A stretch of 64,000 nt of DNA, taken from positions 186,001-250,000 of the forward strand of contig JBAJFE010000042.1 in NCBI GenBank assembly GCA_037903355.1, read 5' to 3'. Positions 23,530 to 37,000 of this stretch are shown in pieces (the first letter of the stretch is position 1; the number at the start of each line of letters is the position of its first letter). The stretch is from Trichuris trichiura (Eukaryota; Nematoda; Enoplea; Trichinellida; Trichuridae). The position numbers were made by a program, and so were the translations under genes. The notes beneath the pieces were generated by a model. It did not search any database. It worked only from the letters and a program-made list of their open reading frames with translations, and was not told where the DNA came from.

Positions 23530-24110
23530 TCACTTTTCGCGCACTAATTTAGGACTGCAGGAGGTTAGCTGGATCTTTTGAAGAGCTGAAACCACAGCCC
23601 TGGCTTCCTTTAAACATTTGCACATGCTTAAGATTTGCACCTCGCCCTTTAGTGTATTAAAAAGACTTCTCGCCTTTTTCTGGATTGTCATAAGGCTAAG
23701 ATGATGAGGATCCATAGACCAGTTTACTAGAGACACGACAGGACACACCATAGCGCGCGACACACGCTAAGTGACAACCAGCAATACAGTGATTGGTATT
23801 CAGGTGCAAATTATACAGTATGAAAAGTATAGAAATCCTAACATAAGATAAACGTTTCTTTGTATCTGATTTTCCATCCATATGATAAATAACATTTGTC
23901 ATCGACAATTCTAGCTGTACTCTTAGTGAAGATAGCGGATCTAACTGATCTCGATGATTTCACCGTATGATTAATTCGCTTTTTGTCTTTTAAGATTGTT
24001 GAGAACGTCGATTGCGGAAATTGTAACTTACGTGCTATGTCAATTATATAAATTGCAACAATGTTGTGTCTTCTCTTAAGGGATATCACCTTCTTCCTTT
24101 TATTCTTTTT
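23530..24110 (-). pseudogene. N-terminal relic of a pogo/Tigger transposase
   Basis: On the minus strand, 24089 downward reads SLKRRHNIVAIYIIDIARKL and then FPQSTFSTILKDKKRI. This is a CENP-B/psq-type helix-turn-helix as found at the start of Tigger transposases. It is followed in other frames by DPHHLSLMTIQKKARSLFNT (23600-23710), which resembles the start of the second HTH domain. Frames are broken. It represents the opposite end of the protein from that carried by the palindrome at 7.5-10 kb; whether the two are the same family cannot be told. Confidence 0.6.
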
Positions 24111-24357
24111 AACTGACAGAAAACGCGCGTAAAATCAGGGCGCTGTCTGCGGTTGCTTTTGGTAGACGAGAAAACGCAAGGAAATTTTGACAAATGCCCG
24201 CTTCTTGCAGTGGATAAAATCACGTGTGCCAAAACGCATTATAAAGCAATATTAACGATGTGCAGGTTACAACGCTTGAAATAGGACTCCCGCAAAGCTT
24301 CGCGCAAACATATAAAGGAAAGCTGAAGTACTAACGTGCTTTTTTTAAGCAGGAAGA

Positions 24358-25248
24358 ATGATGGCAACGTTGCGTCACGAAATTGACGCGTTAACAGCCG
24401 AAACGGTTTCTTCTCGCGCTAGCCAAATATTAAGCATGGCAAATGGTTCAGCTAATGGCCTTTTGTATATGTTCAATAACGTGAAGCCAACAATACAAGA
24501 TGGCCCGCAGTTCGTTATATTTACTGTAAGGCAAGTTGCTAAGTAGCGTTTAGTTCCAAAGTTTTAGGTGCGGTATTGTTGCCTTGTACATCGCTGCTTC
24601 GTGCTTAGAAGTTCCATGTTCGCCAACAGTAGAACAAATAATGCAAACCGCCAAAAGTATGGGTATATCTCATTTTGGCGAAATCCTTTCCGGTATTGGT
24701 ATACGTTCACTTCTTGTGCTAGCTAAAGCTGGTTGAGCTTTGCAGCGTACTGGATGGCGCAACTTGCAAACAGAATGCTCGATTGCTGCGCCAAAGTAGT
24801 GGATATTTCCGATCTAAACTATCGCGAAATTGTTGAACACCTGTTGAACAATGGTCCCGTGCTAATACCCTATGACAGTGATAAAAATTTCGAGCCCTGC
24901 TTGAAAGGAGGACGTAATGCACACTGGTGCGTCCTAGTGGGTTTGTTCATTGTTGACTTGAAACCTAATGACCGCAAAGCGAATCTTCAATGGATAAAAG
25001 ATGCGCAAATCATTAATGCTCGATTTGCTGCACTCAACGATGACCAAATGCAAGTGTTCATTATAGCAATGCACGGGAAAAGCCGATATCCAGGAATCTG
25101 GGATTTACACGTCCTGAAGAATAGCAACAATAATTTGTTCGACCTAGGCAGAACGGGACTTACAGCAACAAAAGATCAAGAATTCAAATGGCCCAAAGGG
25201 GGCCTAGCGGAGCTTCGAGGAAAAGTTGTTACATTGAAGACTTCTTGA
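24358..25248 (+). CDS. ACTMAP: ACTMAP (C19orf54-like) actin maturation protease
   Basis: Predicted cysteine protease that removes the acetylated N-terminal residue of immature actin. Three exons: 24358-24509, 24568-24692 and 24746-25248, giving 259 residues. The join of exons 1 and 2 creates QDGPQCGIVALYIAA, the expected catalytic-cysteine block (Q...C-G-x-x-A-L). Exon 3 carries GPVLIPYDSDKNFEPC, RNAHWCVLVG with the putative catalytic His, IAMHGKSRYPGIWD, and the C-terminal KWPKGGLAELRGKVV. All are features of the UPF0692/ACTMAP family. Introns are 58 and 53 nt. The human protein is longer because of an N-terminal Pro-rich extension that is absent here. A pyrimidine-AG stretch directly precedes the start, so a leader splice just upstream is possible. 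Confidence 0.85.
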
Positions 25249-25324
25249 CAGTATTGTTGATCTTCTGTCGGCTTTGGCAGCCGTCATACCTTTAGAGAAT
25301 GTGTTCTACAATTTAGTACATAAA

Positions 25325-28135
25325 TCAGTGTTTAACCTTCTTTTTGAAAGCCCGCAAAAGATCAATTTCGTCTGCCTGAGTTGCTATTCTCTGATTCATC
25401 TGCGCCATGTGCTCGCTGAGAGAACTGAGCTGATTCTCGTATCCGTACCTTGTTCTTTCCAATTCGTCCTGTAATTTTTTTCTCTTTTAGAACACGAAAA
25501 TGCATTAGTTTTCAATACCATAAGCAAAGCAACGTGTTCCTCGTTTTGCTGAAGGCGATCCTCCAGATCAATCTTTTTCGCATCAAGAACCTTTATCGCA
25601 GCGGAAAGCTCGTCAGCCTGCAATGCGAAAATTACAAAGATTCAACAAAAGTCTGATTATACCTCGTTTTGAAAATAAGTGGCTTTTCCTTGACACATCT
25701 GTACTTTTCTTATTAGCGTCTGTATTTGAGCTTGGTACATAGCGCGAGCTTTATTAATCTCATCAGCGTTTGACGGCGGCTTATCGCTGTTGACAGCTTT
25801 GCTCTGCTCTAGCTTGAGGGCATTAAAGCCTAGCTCAACTTCGAGGCAAAACTTATTTCTCTCTAGCTCAGCCATCTTGTCTTTGAGATCCGCAATCTGT
25901 GGGTTAACATAAGTGCGATTTATGATCTAAATAACACCTACAAACCTCGGATGTAAGGCGCATTATCACTGCTTTACAAAGTTCGTTGTCACACGCTCGA
26001 ACACGCTCGGTATCAGTCTCAATTGACAGATCTGGTCTCAAATCTGTCACCAATTCCGATGTCGTAGACGTTAGGCTTTTCAAATAGCGCACTATCTGGA
26101 TTTTACACCATTAAAAACTACAGCCTGCATCATCGAGTCTCATACTTCACAGATAACTTTCACAAGGCTGCAAAGACAGCTCGCGAAGCACTCGTTGTCC
26201 GTTTTCAATTTCTTCGTTGCATTTGGAAGTTCATGTTCCATCAGAACCTTTTCCGAAAGACATTCGCTTAGAGCTGCAAAATATAAATTAAATTTTAAAA
26301 TACGAACAAAGCAACGCGTGCCGCACCGTCGCCCGAGTTCATCAAATCTTCGAATCGACTCAGGAGAACATGCAGCCAGCTTGATTTCTGTAAATCAACC
26401 GAGCTTCGATACTCTTCAGCCAAATCGAGAACAGAGCACGTGCTTTTCATAAAGGCTTCTAACCGGCATGCAAAACGTTTGTTCACTGCCTCCAAGGCAG
26501 TATCGCAAGTCGGCGCCAGCGACTCTTCTTCTATACTGTAAAACGTAAAAAACCGCAATGAGCGAACAATACAGCCAGTTCCGTCAATTCAAATTTTTTA
26601 CACCCAAATTAATATCTTAATGATGATAAAATACAATATCAGCGAGAAGATGCACCATGATAAATTATAGCTCGAAAACCATTCTCGAAGGTTTCTGAGT
26701 TCCCGTAGCTGCAACTAACTTGCAGCTGAAATGTATGCTTCAAAACGTAAAACCCAAAATACTGCAACTGTAGCACCATAATGTTATTCAAAAGTTTATA
26801 TCTTCTTCGATGATTGAGCATAGTATTAACAAGAGGCTGACAAAGCTGAACGTACAGCTAAGTTTTCAACAAGAAAGATCTGCATCAGGTTGCTTAGATA
26901 CATAGACACTTTGGAACTAGAACAAATTTTTCCAAAACTGGTGCAGCCACGTTCATACTTCAAATATCATTTGTTTATGCTAATAAACTGCTTACTTTTC
27001 AGACTCGACTTCGTGATTAAAAAGTAACAGAACAACCTCAACACGAATCAATCCCTTTTAAACAATGAAACGTCATCAGACCGTTACAATTAACCATATG
27101 CGCAATAACAAGTGAGTATAAGGGATTGAACAGCTGCGACGAGCTGAAAAAAGGGTATCCTACCATGTAATGAGAAGGCCAATAAGTTCAGCAAAGCATT
27201 CTTTTTGCTCAGCGAAACGTCTAGTCACCATCTCAAGCATATTCTTGAAATCTGATCTGAAGTTGACTGCCGCAGTCGAGAGGTGGCGAGAAAGCGCTTC
27301 ACAATTTTTGCACACTTTTTGTGAAACTTCTGTCAGCTGGAATACAAACGGTTCAATTGGCGTCAATGAGAACGCGACACACAACCGACCTGGCAAGATG
27401 AAGGACAATCACTAATGAAGAAATGGCTTCTACAATTATAATACGAAAACAGATTGGCATAGCTTTGGATAAGTCGAATTATAATGGGCATTATGTCTGT
27501 CAAAACTGTATGAAAGGATGGCAGTTCCGTCGGGCTGCATATTGTAGCTTAAATTCAATTGTTTTATAACAAGACATTAAACACCTTTAAAAATAAAACA
27601 AATTACCGCATTTCGCATTTTCAGGCGACGTCAAACGATCACGTTCCGCAGAGTCATTTCCTGGACGACTTTTAGGGAGGGGCAGGTCGCTTGCATAGGC
27701 AGAAAAGGATTCATCCGAAATGCTGGACTTGCAGTTGCATATTAACATATGCTTCTCGAAATTCTGCAAGTTGCTACGATACACCTTTTGAGCATTTTTC
27801 AAATCTTGCCGGCAGCTGTCGGCTTCTTGTTGAATAACTTTCATTTTTTCGGACAAACCGTATATCTCTTTTTCGTGAACAAGCTCCATATCACGTAACT
27901 GGAACAGAGCGACTATAGTAAGAGTGTGCAGTATTCATTAGGCAACCTTTCTTTGGAGATCCTCATTTTCGCATGTTCTGAATTTCAGTTCCTTTCGTAA
28001 ATCCTCAATTTGTTTTAAGAAGCGGTCTGCAGTCTGACGGTTTGTGACGGAAACGTCATCGGCTCGGAAGTTCAAATCCAAGTGACCTTTCAAACGACTT
28101 CTCTCGCTACGAAGTGCTTTTTCCATCTTTTCCAT
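25325..28135 (-). CDS. PPP1R21: PPP1R21-like endosomal coiled-coil protein (5' end uncertain)
   Basis: Minus-strand multi-exon gene whose C-terminus gives the identity. The last exon reads QDELERTRYGYENQLSSLSE, then HMAQMNQRIATQADEIDLLR, ending before the stop at 25325. Upstream exons carry YQAQIQTLIRKVQMCQGKA (25657-25875) and YLKSLTSTTSELVTDLRPD (25904-26092). The order and motifs match the C-terminal half of PPP1R21 (KLRAQ1), a subunit of the FERRY complex on early endosomes that links mRNA to Rab5. Further upstream are ELTEVSQKVCKNCEALSRHL-like helices at 27160-27408 and coiled coils at 27587-28135. The frame at 28135 stays open a few codons upstream after an AG, so a 5' exon carrying the KLRAQ segment is probably missing from my model. 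Introns of several hundred bases (e.g. 26.6-27.1 kb) occur here. Confidence 0.75.
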
Positions 28136-29333
28136 AACTGAGTTAGCTACGCTACTCTAAAATTTGCTGACTTTATGACACTGCGTCAGAAATAAGAAGG
28201 TATGCGTCTCAACTAAATTTCCACGAATAAAAAACGCAGTAGCATTTCTACGGACGTACCAATTTCAGACATTCAGATATTGTGAAAAGAAATCATATAA
28301 ATAGGTTAGCTTCACTCACCTGCGAAAAAGATGTACCATCCAACGGATTTCCAAAAGTTTAGCTGTACTCCAACACTAATTATAACTTTCGGAATTAACT
28401 TCAGCTGTTTGGAATGTCTAGTTGCTTGAACTTTAATACATCGATATTCATTCGGGGAAACTGCTTCCTTCTTCAAAGAAGGCCCGTTATAGGATCATCG
28501 CTAAAACAAATGGAAATAGTTTGACGCTTTAACATTCAATCGCAAATCCCACATGAAGATGAATAACATTTCATCTGCTACAAAGAGAAAACGAAATGAA
28601 TCCGAGCCGAAAATAACTCAAACTGCTATATTTGGAAAAGTCTAACGGCATTCCTTATTAGAGAACAGTGCAAGGTGTGGTTAACCAAGAGCTACAATAA
28701 ACTGGACCTGTTGATCACTTTAGTCACTGTAATTGATGAGCTCTACTTGGTTGATGCATAAGGTTTAATCTGTCATTTCTAAGGCTCAAGCAAAACCAGT
28801 TATTTTATATTCTTGATGAAATTTGATAGGCAGCCTTTGGAAGGCGAAGAATGCCCAAGGCTACGTTGAACCATAGTAATTGCTTGTTTGTTTTACGAAC
28901 TTACCAGGAATGACCGCCTTCGTTAAGTGGGAGGCATAGCTACTCGTAAATGCCTAATAAGCAGGGCAAATCATCAAGAACAACGTTCATCTAAAACCAG
29001 TGAATTACTAAAAGCTGCTGTTCATATTGCATTTGCAATTTTACGTAGAAATTTAGGTCTCATGTTTTTGTACGTACGTCAGGCATAACAGAATCACTGT
29101 TGCGAATGCGGAACAAGCAACACAGATAATACTTTTACTCGTAGAATACTATAATAACCGTAAGGTAAGTGTGCTCAGGTAATAAGGCAGAGTGAATTTC
29201 GTCAACGGTTATAACAGTTGTAATTCATGTCCATGTATACTGAAGCTAATCACTGCTGTAAATTAAGCTAAAGAAAGCAAGCGGAATACAAAAGCCTCTA
29301 ATCAAATAAAATAGAAAACTTTTGTGAAAGTCA
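28136..29333. other. intergenic or 5' intron, no supported gene
   Basis: May hold the missing first exon of the PPP1R21-like gene. A short frame near 28340 (minus) ends at a GTGAGTG donor, but its sequence is uninformative. Otherwise AT-rich without recognisable features. Confidence 0.4.
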
Positions 29334-29818
29334 TTATAAACCAGTGGAACCAAATCCGTTTGCTCCGCGGTCGGTAGCATCAAGGAGCTTCTCAACGATT
29401 AAATCTGGATATGCTATTTTCTCGCAGATAAGTTGAGCTATGCGATCGCCCCTCTGTACGCGGAACTTGTCTTTTCCAAAATTGAACAATACTACTCCAA
29501 CATTGCCTCTGTAGTCTTCGTCAATCACGCCAGCTCCCACATCGATGCTATGCTTAACTGCAAGACCCGAACGTGGCGCAATACGTCCGTAGCAACCCTC
29601 AGGGATGGCTACTTGAATGTCAGTCATACATACGCAGTTCCCTAAGTTGAATAGATAACGCAGAACAGGTTACAGGATAGGCACTTACCCCCTGGAAGAA
29701 TTTCATATTCATAAGCGCTGTAGAGATCGAAACCAGCTGCGCGAGACGAACCGCGCGTAGGAGTTGTTGCGTACTCACTTAGCTTACAAACGCGAAGTTT
29801 TTGGCTAATGTCAGCCAT
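29334..29818 (-). CDS. dUTP diphosphatase (dUTPase)
   Basis: Trimeric dUTPase that hydrolyses dUTP to dUMP and pyrophosphate, keeping uracil out of DNA and supplying dUMP for dTMP synthesis. Two exons: 29689-29818 ([17 protein letters not shown] ... [12 protein letters not shown], motif 1) and 29334-29641. The single 47-nt intron has a GTAAGT donor. Exon 2 carries [12 protein letters not shown] (motif 2), [20 protein letters not shown] (motif 3), RGDRIAQLI (motif 4) and the C-terminal [11 protein letters not shown] (motif 5), which closes over the nucleotide. All five motifs are intact. The total of 145 residues is normal for the cytosolic/nuclear form, with no mitochondrial presequence visible. 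Confidence 0.95.
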
Positions 29819-31015
29819 AGATGCAAGACAAGAAGATTAGGCAAAGCTACGTTCAAAACCGTATTTCTTTTGTACTTTCCGAAGGACGACAGTAAGAAAT
29901 ACTCGCAAAATGACACGTGAGCATCATACTTCGAAGTGCGCACCACATTTTGACGCATACTGTCCCGCATGTCTTGATTACCACTAATAAATTCCGAGGC
30001 TTGATTTATGACTGTCTTCTCTGGACTGAACAATTCTTTCTTGGTTCAGGTCAAAGTAAACTTTGTTTTGCGATTACGCGTCAGTTCGGTGCGAAGACGG
30101 TTTCATGCTGGAAAAGTTCAGCGTAACTGGTTCGTTATCAAAAGGTTTCGATGCGGGGACAATTCGATACACTAACTTATACAATAAACGACAAATTTTT
30201 ATTTTATCGCTCCGAGTCCGACTGGAAAACTTTAAGCAGAATTTTTTCTCCTAGGCGCTGTACTTTCATACTGTAGATTTGCAGGTTGTCATGTTCTGCG
30301 CCAACCATGCTCAACAGCACGAACGAGCACAAGACCGCACGGAGGGGACACGTTATTCCGAGCATGCAGGTGCTCTTTTCATCCCTCTTAGTTGCGCCTA
30401 AGGATTTTGTACACCAAATTGCACCACCAGAAGACGCAGTTATGTCCTTTTAAAGGTCAATTAAACTCTCTGGAACTTTTACCTCGACATGGACGGCTGG
30501 TACTTCAAATGGACTATAAGTCCAGCTATTGAAGCAGAGAAACAGGAAAAACCAACGCCATTTCATCGTTTCTTTTCCCAGCCCATTCACTCTGCATCAG
30601 ATAACCTGAGTCGCTATCATCTTAGACGCTGAAACATGTCAAATTATATTTATTTATTAAGGTACTAATCAAAACTTTCAGAAGTATATTTTTGATTAAA
30701 CTGCGTACCAAAGATCCAGATAACCGCAACTATGTAAGGAGATGAACACGAGGAAAATTAGAGGCTCAAAATCTCGTTCTCTGTCTTCCTTGCTACGTTT
30801 ACTGGCCTTTATTCTTGATAAACTATCATGAGACCACTCAGCTGCTCTTTTCGCCTATGAAAACGCAGTTTATTTCTTCTCCATACTTAGTTTTATTCCA
30901 TTTTCACCGAATAAGAGTCAATAAATGAATTGATTTTTATCAGCCGTTAAAAAATGGGCGATAAAACTTTTCCAAAAATTGAATATATGCATGTCAGCCT
31001 ATTAGCATTAGCACA
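29819..31015. other. intergenic, no supported gene
   Basis: Lies between the start of the dUTPase gene and the end of TBC1D25. Both flanking genes are on the minus strand. Open frames here are short and without domains, and no repeat or RNA gene was recognised. Confidence 0.4.
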
Positions 31016-34000
31016 TTAGCTTGCTCGCCTCTGTTCACCAAAGAAGATAACATCGTTAGTTCGTTGGGCGTTACAATTCGACCGGTATTCGGAGTAGAAA
31101 ATTCTGGCTTGCTGCAGAACTTTTCGAACGTTGTGTCGTTTCACAAGTGAATCAAAGTACATAGCAATGTCGTTGAAATCCATTTTTCGTTCCATAATTA
31201 GGTTTCGATGTTCTAGAAACAGCGCCACGCAAATGAACATCAGGAAAGGATTTCCTCCACCAAGCTGATCAGTCATTATCCGCTGGCGCCCACTTTCGGG
31301 ACCAACATCTTCCCTATCCAACCGGTTTATTCCTCCAACGTCCGCTACACTTGCTTTACTCGTGAGATCGGTCGTGGTGTTAACACCATGCGACTCACAG
31401 AAGCCTGAGTCAATTACATTAGCTGCAGCTGTTGCTGAGCAGTCCGTAGTTGTCGAAGTACGTCGGGACTTCACTTTTGTATCTTCAAGTGCACACCCGT
31501 TTTGAAGATCATTCGGTCTACAAGATCTATGTCGACTTGGCTGCTCACTACTGCCGGTCAACGTGCATGAATTATGTGTAGATAAAGGTACAGCACAAAT
31601 TTCCTGAATTTCATTTAGTTTCAATGGTAGTGAAGAAACTGACAATTTCGATGAAGCTTCTGCAGCCAAAGCAACAGGCGATGCACAAGCGTCTATTACA
31701 TCAACAGACCTACAATCACTAACGGTGCATTCTTCAACAGCTAATGGTAAAATAGTCCATTCTGTCAGGCTCTTGTTATCAGCAATGTCAGTTAAGCTTT
31801 CTTCTGCTACGCTGCCATTAACTGGAAGAAGATCTTCTATTGAAGTTGCACCGTTCTCGCGATGACGTTTTTGACTAGAAGCGCTTACTTCTTGCACCCA
31901 TGTTTCATCGCCTGTAGGAATTATAGATTCTGTGATAGTTAGGGATCGGCTGGATAGGTCAGCAAAGCAAGCTGGGCAGCTTTTACAACTGGATAATGAA
32001 TCAAACCTAACCAAGTAAAGATTCTAACGGCTACTTTTAATGTTTAGGAAATTGCTTACCGATTCCTTGACTGGAAATATATCGGACGGCCACTGTCCAG
32101 GCTGTCGTCCTGACCAAATGAAAACATATGATTTGATTCATTGAATGAATTCCTATACACAGATTCTTCGTTGGAAATGGATAGATCTGTCTCACGGTTA
32201 TGTTGACTTAAGGCGGCGCAGCTACAAGTCACGTTCACCCAACTACTGCAAAGGAACTGACATGGATTAGCCGACGCTCCGCAGCATAAGTCTAGCTCTT
32301 TTTCTGGTGGATCGGCAGGTAATGATGCCCAGTTGACTTCCATCAGTAAAAGGGCATCATCAAACGTAAATTCTCGTTTCAGTTCCAGCAGTAGCCAACG
32401 ATAACAAAACAGCAAATCATCGGCGTGCGCTTCGCGTAGGTATTCGTAGAAACTAGGATCATAATGTTCCAGTAGTTCACAAAGATCCTTAAACTTTCTC
32501 GTCATCATACGACCATCGAGTTGAAAATTCTTGCGCAATCGTTTCATGAGCGCGCAGAAACAAACGTATGCTAAAGCTTCATTCTTCATCACTACCAACA
32601 GAGGAGAAGCCAAATCGCTCATTCCTTGGCAATAGCCCTCCTAAAAACAAAAAGTAAATTGCTCTGAGAAATAAACCTGACGGAGCTCCAAAGCAATGCC
32701 ATTAAGTGCGAAGTTGTAGCTTCATAGTGACCACATTAAGCCGCAACTATAGTTATCAAGACTCATGTGGATATATTGTATTATAATATCATAACTTTTC
32801 TGACAGGCAATACTGATATATGAATACTTTTACTGAACCTGCTGGTTCCCGCAAAGTATGCATAACCGATCTGGTATCTTTTGTTGAACTACTGAAGCCA
32901 TAGACGAGTATGGATTGCTGCCAAAAGAACAAGAAGAATAATTCTCAAGAAACATATGACTGTATTACCACGAAATGCGCCGGGACCAAAAACTGAACAC
33001 AGTAGGAAAGATGTGCAGGAAGCAACCAAAAAAATCAATGCACAAGTCTGCCACTAAACTGAATCATGAAGAAGTAGAGGCGAGATGCAACTGTGAGTCG
33101 TGAGGATATAAGACTTTGCGCACAAACTGAACAGCGGCACCCAGTAAGCGTACGCCCGCCAGTTCTAACCAGGTTTTCATCAATGGATTCGAATCCGTAT
33201 TTTAAATAGCAAATAACAAATACAAGTCCCATTACGAAGTAAGGGTTTATTCAAGAACAAACCACTTAACTATTATATCAGTTCATAAAGTTACGCCGTT
33301 TCTGTAAGGAGACCGCTTTGTTTATCCCTTAAATTTCCTGGATGAAGCAAATGCGGTTTTTCACATACAGTTCTCAGATAACGCGCTTTTCGCCCATAAG
33401 CCATTTTGAAATCATCGCACTTTACATTATGCGACCCTGTTCTTGCTCACTCGCAATTTTACCAGCTGGAAAGCATGGACGGACAGCAGTCTCATTTCGT
33501 TATCATTCACTGAGAGCAAATACAGACCATGCTTTAATCTTACGCGCGTTCTTCGGACATGCACTATGTCCTTTGATTTCAAGTAAATCTTATAGGAACT
33601 TAAGATTTGGAAATGAACTGATGGTATTTTCGGATTTCTGGCTAAAACAGTCCATTTATTTAATGTCAAATGTGGAAACGTAGCTTTCAGGTGGGCGGCG
33701 GTCATCAGTGTTGGCTTACAAGCGCAAACTCACGCTAACTGCAAGGCACGGCTAATTCTGAAGACTAAATGCCCTGAATTGATATTCATTTAACGAGCTC
33801 TTTCCGTTAAGCGAATATTTAACCCGTTAAATGTAACCAATGAATAATTATTTCTACTGTACTTGCAATCGGTTCAGCAATCAGAAAACCTGGGATGAAA
33901 GAAATGAGTTGAAGAACGAAAGAAAACTTTGAGCTTGAAAAAATACAGAGTGCGCCTTTCGTAGTATAGGATATCCTGACCTAGCCGCTCAGAGGGGTAT

Positions 34001-37000
34001 AAAAACAAAAATTTAACTTCCACGCGTTACTTTCAATAAAGCTTCAGTCAATAAGTTAAAGATACGATGTAAGCGTATATCTACACGTCTCACATGCATT
34101 ATTAGGCAAAACTTACTTCTGGATGGTAAAGAGCATACGTTGCGAGCACGTTAAATAAAGATACCAAGTTGGCATTATGTTCTTCGTCACCGGCATAGAA
34201 TGGATGCATTCGATCTGTGCGAATCACATCTCTTCTGATAGAATTGATTATCCAACAAACTTGTTCGCTCACCACGCGAGACCGTAGATGAATGCACCAA
34301 GCATTTCGAAGATTAATATACCGCTCGCTCAATGCTGCTAGGTAATTACAGCGATCTACCGTATTCATTCCAACAGGAAAAACATCCAGAAGCATTGGCC
34401 AAGCAGTAGCCCGTAGACGTTTTTCACAGCCGCCCTGGTAAACCCGTAGACGAAAGTGTTCTGGTGATACCAATCGCCCTTCGTCATCCACAAACTCACG
34501 AAACTCAGATAAACTTAAGGGTTTCTTGCTAAGTGCTTCGGGAACAAGTTCGGGCTGTTCAGAACGCTCTAGGCACAACAGATCGTGAAATGGCAGACCA
34601 AATAAAACCAGAATCCCAGAGCGATTGGTTGTTCCCGCATTTTGTGACTTGCGCGTTTCACGCTCGCTTACGCATGGCACCTGGAAATCGTCTGCATCCA
34701 GTATTTCCCAATCTTCCAAGGCTGCAAAAAATAGCTTCTATTAATGCGAAATAACAATGAAGCATTTCAAAACTGAAACCATAACCGGTGTATAAAATGT
34801 CGGTTCTAGTTGAGAACATTTACGCCTTTCGGCACTTGATGGAGGCTTAATACAGCTTTAAAGTTGTCTTTTTAGCTGCGTAGAAAATTATCATAGATTT
34901 TTCATTCTGCATAATAATCTCACCATCAAACGTGCTAAAGGCATCAAGAGGCGGAGAGCAGTGTAAAATGTCCATGGATAAAAAGTTCTGTCACGGACCT
35001 TTCGGCTATGGACACATTACACTGCTCTGCGCTGTTTAATTAAAGGCGAATAACATTAAAGATCACATAACCGACGTTCATTGGATTATGGAGAAAGCAA
35101 GGAAATCCATTGTGTTTATGGCAGAAGCACTGTCAGGAAACGTTCTTACTGAAGATAACTGTGCTGCCATCAGCTCAGCAAAAGGATACAAAGCCATGTA
35201 CTTATACATTTTTTCTAGCAGGGCTTCTGTCGTTACCAGAACATAATAAGACTATACGGCCATGTTCTGAAACATTATGCATTACAAACGCAAGAAATTC
35301 CAGAAAAAAAAATCTATTCCTGCTTCATTAACTGCACCAGAATCCTTTACTGTCTATGTCTAAAGAAAATGCGGCACGTACTCAAGCAGATGGGAGTTCC
35401 AGACCATAGTACTTCTATACTGAAGAATTTGTATGCATATCAAGAAGCAGCAGTCAGAGCTGGCCATGGACAACTAACTGGTTTGACAGTGGGAAAGTTC
35501 GGTGGACAAAGTCGTACATTATTATCATATATTCGTTTAACTTATATACCGGAAACTACACGCGAAATGTCAAAATAAAGGAATCAGAAATATGAATCAA
35601 AGCTGCGACAGAAACATCAACAATTCAAGCGCGTGGATGACACCACTTTGTTGGCTCAAAAGTAAACGGGCGCGGAGAAGTCGCTTTATGAAGGTTAAAC
35701 GGACTTGAGAGCTCTGAAAATTTTCTTTCACATTTTATGGCTACAACGTCACAAACTTGCTTCGTTTGCGTAATCTTCTTAGCGAACGGCTAGGGGGATT
35801 TTAAAGCAAGAAAAATTCGCTTTAAAAAAGCTTTACGAGAGTCTAATCAACAGCTATTTCGGTCATTGTCTCTTTAACAACCCTGACGGGTGGCTGACGT
35901 TGATAACAATCCATCATTTTTCTACATATAACTGTAACTGACAACAATGCAAGCTGGCGGTTTTGGGCATTCTGCTTGTTTCCTCTGTAGGCAAGGAATA
36001 ACCTCGGACAAGTTTGTGGAAGTCGGACGTCGCCTTATTCACTATGATTGTTTCAAGTGCAGACAGTGTAAAGAAGCACTGCGCACAGAATCGGCCAAGG
36101 TACACAGCAACCGATTTTATTGCGGCCCATGTTACCTACGATTATTTTGCGCCCGGTGCAACATCTGCAAGAAGTCGGTCTTTCCTCAGGACGTGGTAAC
36201 TCTTAGAGGAAAAAAAGTACATCAAGCTTGTCTCGTGTGTGCTCTTTGCAAAGCGCCTCTTGGAATTGGTCAACATTACATCGTTGGTGAGGACTTATTC
36301 TGTTCTCCAAAATGCGCCTACGAAAAACGAAAGAGGGATCGTGCGCCGCCCGCTCCTCCGAAGCCTGCTGTAGTAGAAAAGCCACCTGAAGAGGCTAAGC
36401 CGGCTGAGGAGCAAAAGCCGGCTCAAGGGGAAGCCGCGGCGCCACCAGCCGCACCTGAAGGAGGTGCGGCAGCGCCACCTGCACAAGAAGGCGCACCAGC
36501 AACACCAGCGCCTACGCCTGAAGCTGCGTCGCCTCCACCGGCAGCTACGCCTGAAGGTGCTCCGCCTGCACCAGCGCCTACACCTGAGGGCGCTCCGCCT
36601 ACACCAGCACCAGCGCCAGGAGAACCTGCCCCTGCAGAGAAACCACCAGAAGGTGGAGCTCAACCGCCACCAGCTCAGTAGTCTATCATGTCTGAACGAT
36701 AACTGCTAGCATAACATGTCTGCTGTCAACTGGTTATTAAAGAGAGCGCGCAATAAAATTGTAACTGAAACAAAAAGCACAAAGCGCCTAGCCGATGCCG
36801 ACAGCAGCCCAATAGCGAACTCCTAAAGCTTAAGGATCATTAGTAGCAAATAACCAACCGACGTTTTTATGGACCCGTTACAAAATTTTACTTATTCAAC
36901 TTTCAACTTCAAGTTTAAAAAAAAACATGCCGCGGCTCAACGTAAACTACATATAATTGGTTAGATAAAAACAGGTCACTTAGCGGATTAGCCGACTAAA

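Noticed and set aside
33178..33195. GGATTCGAATCC resembling a tRNA T-loop
   Set aside because: Neither strand gives a cloverleaf; the motif is just a short palindrome.
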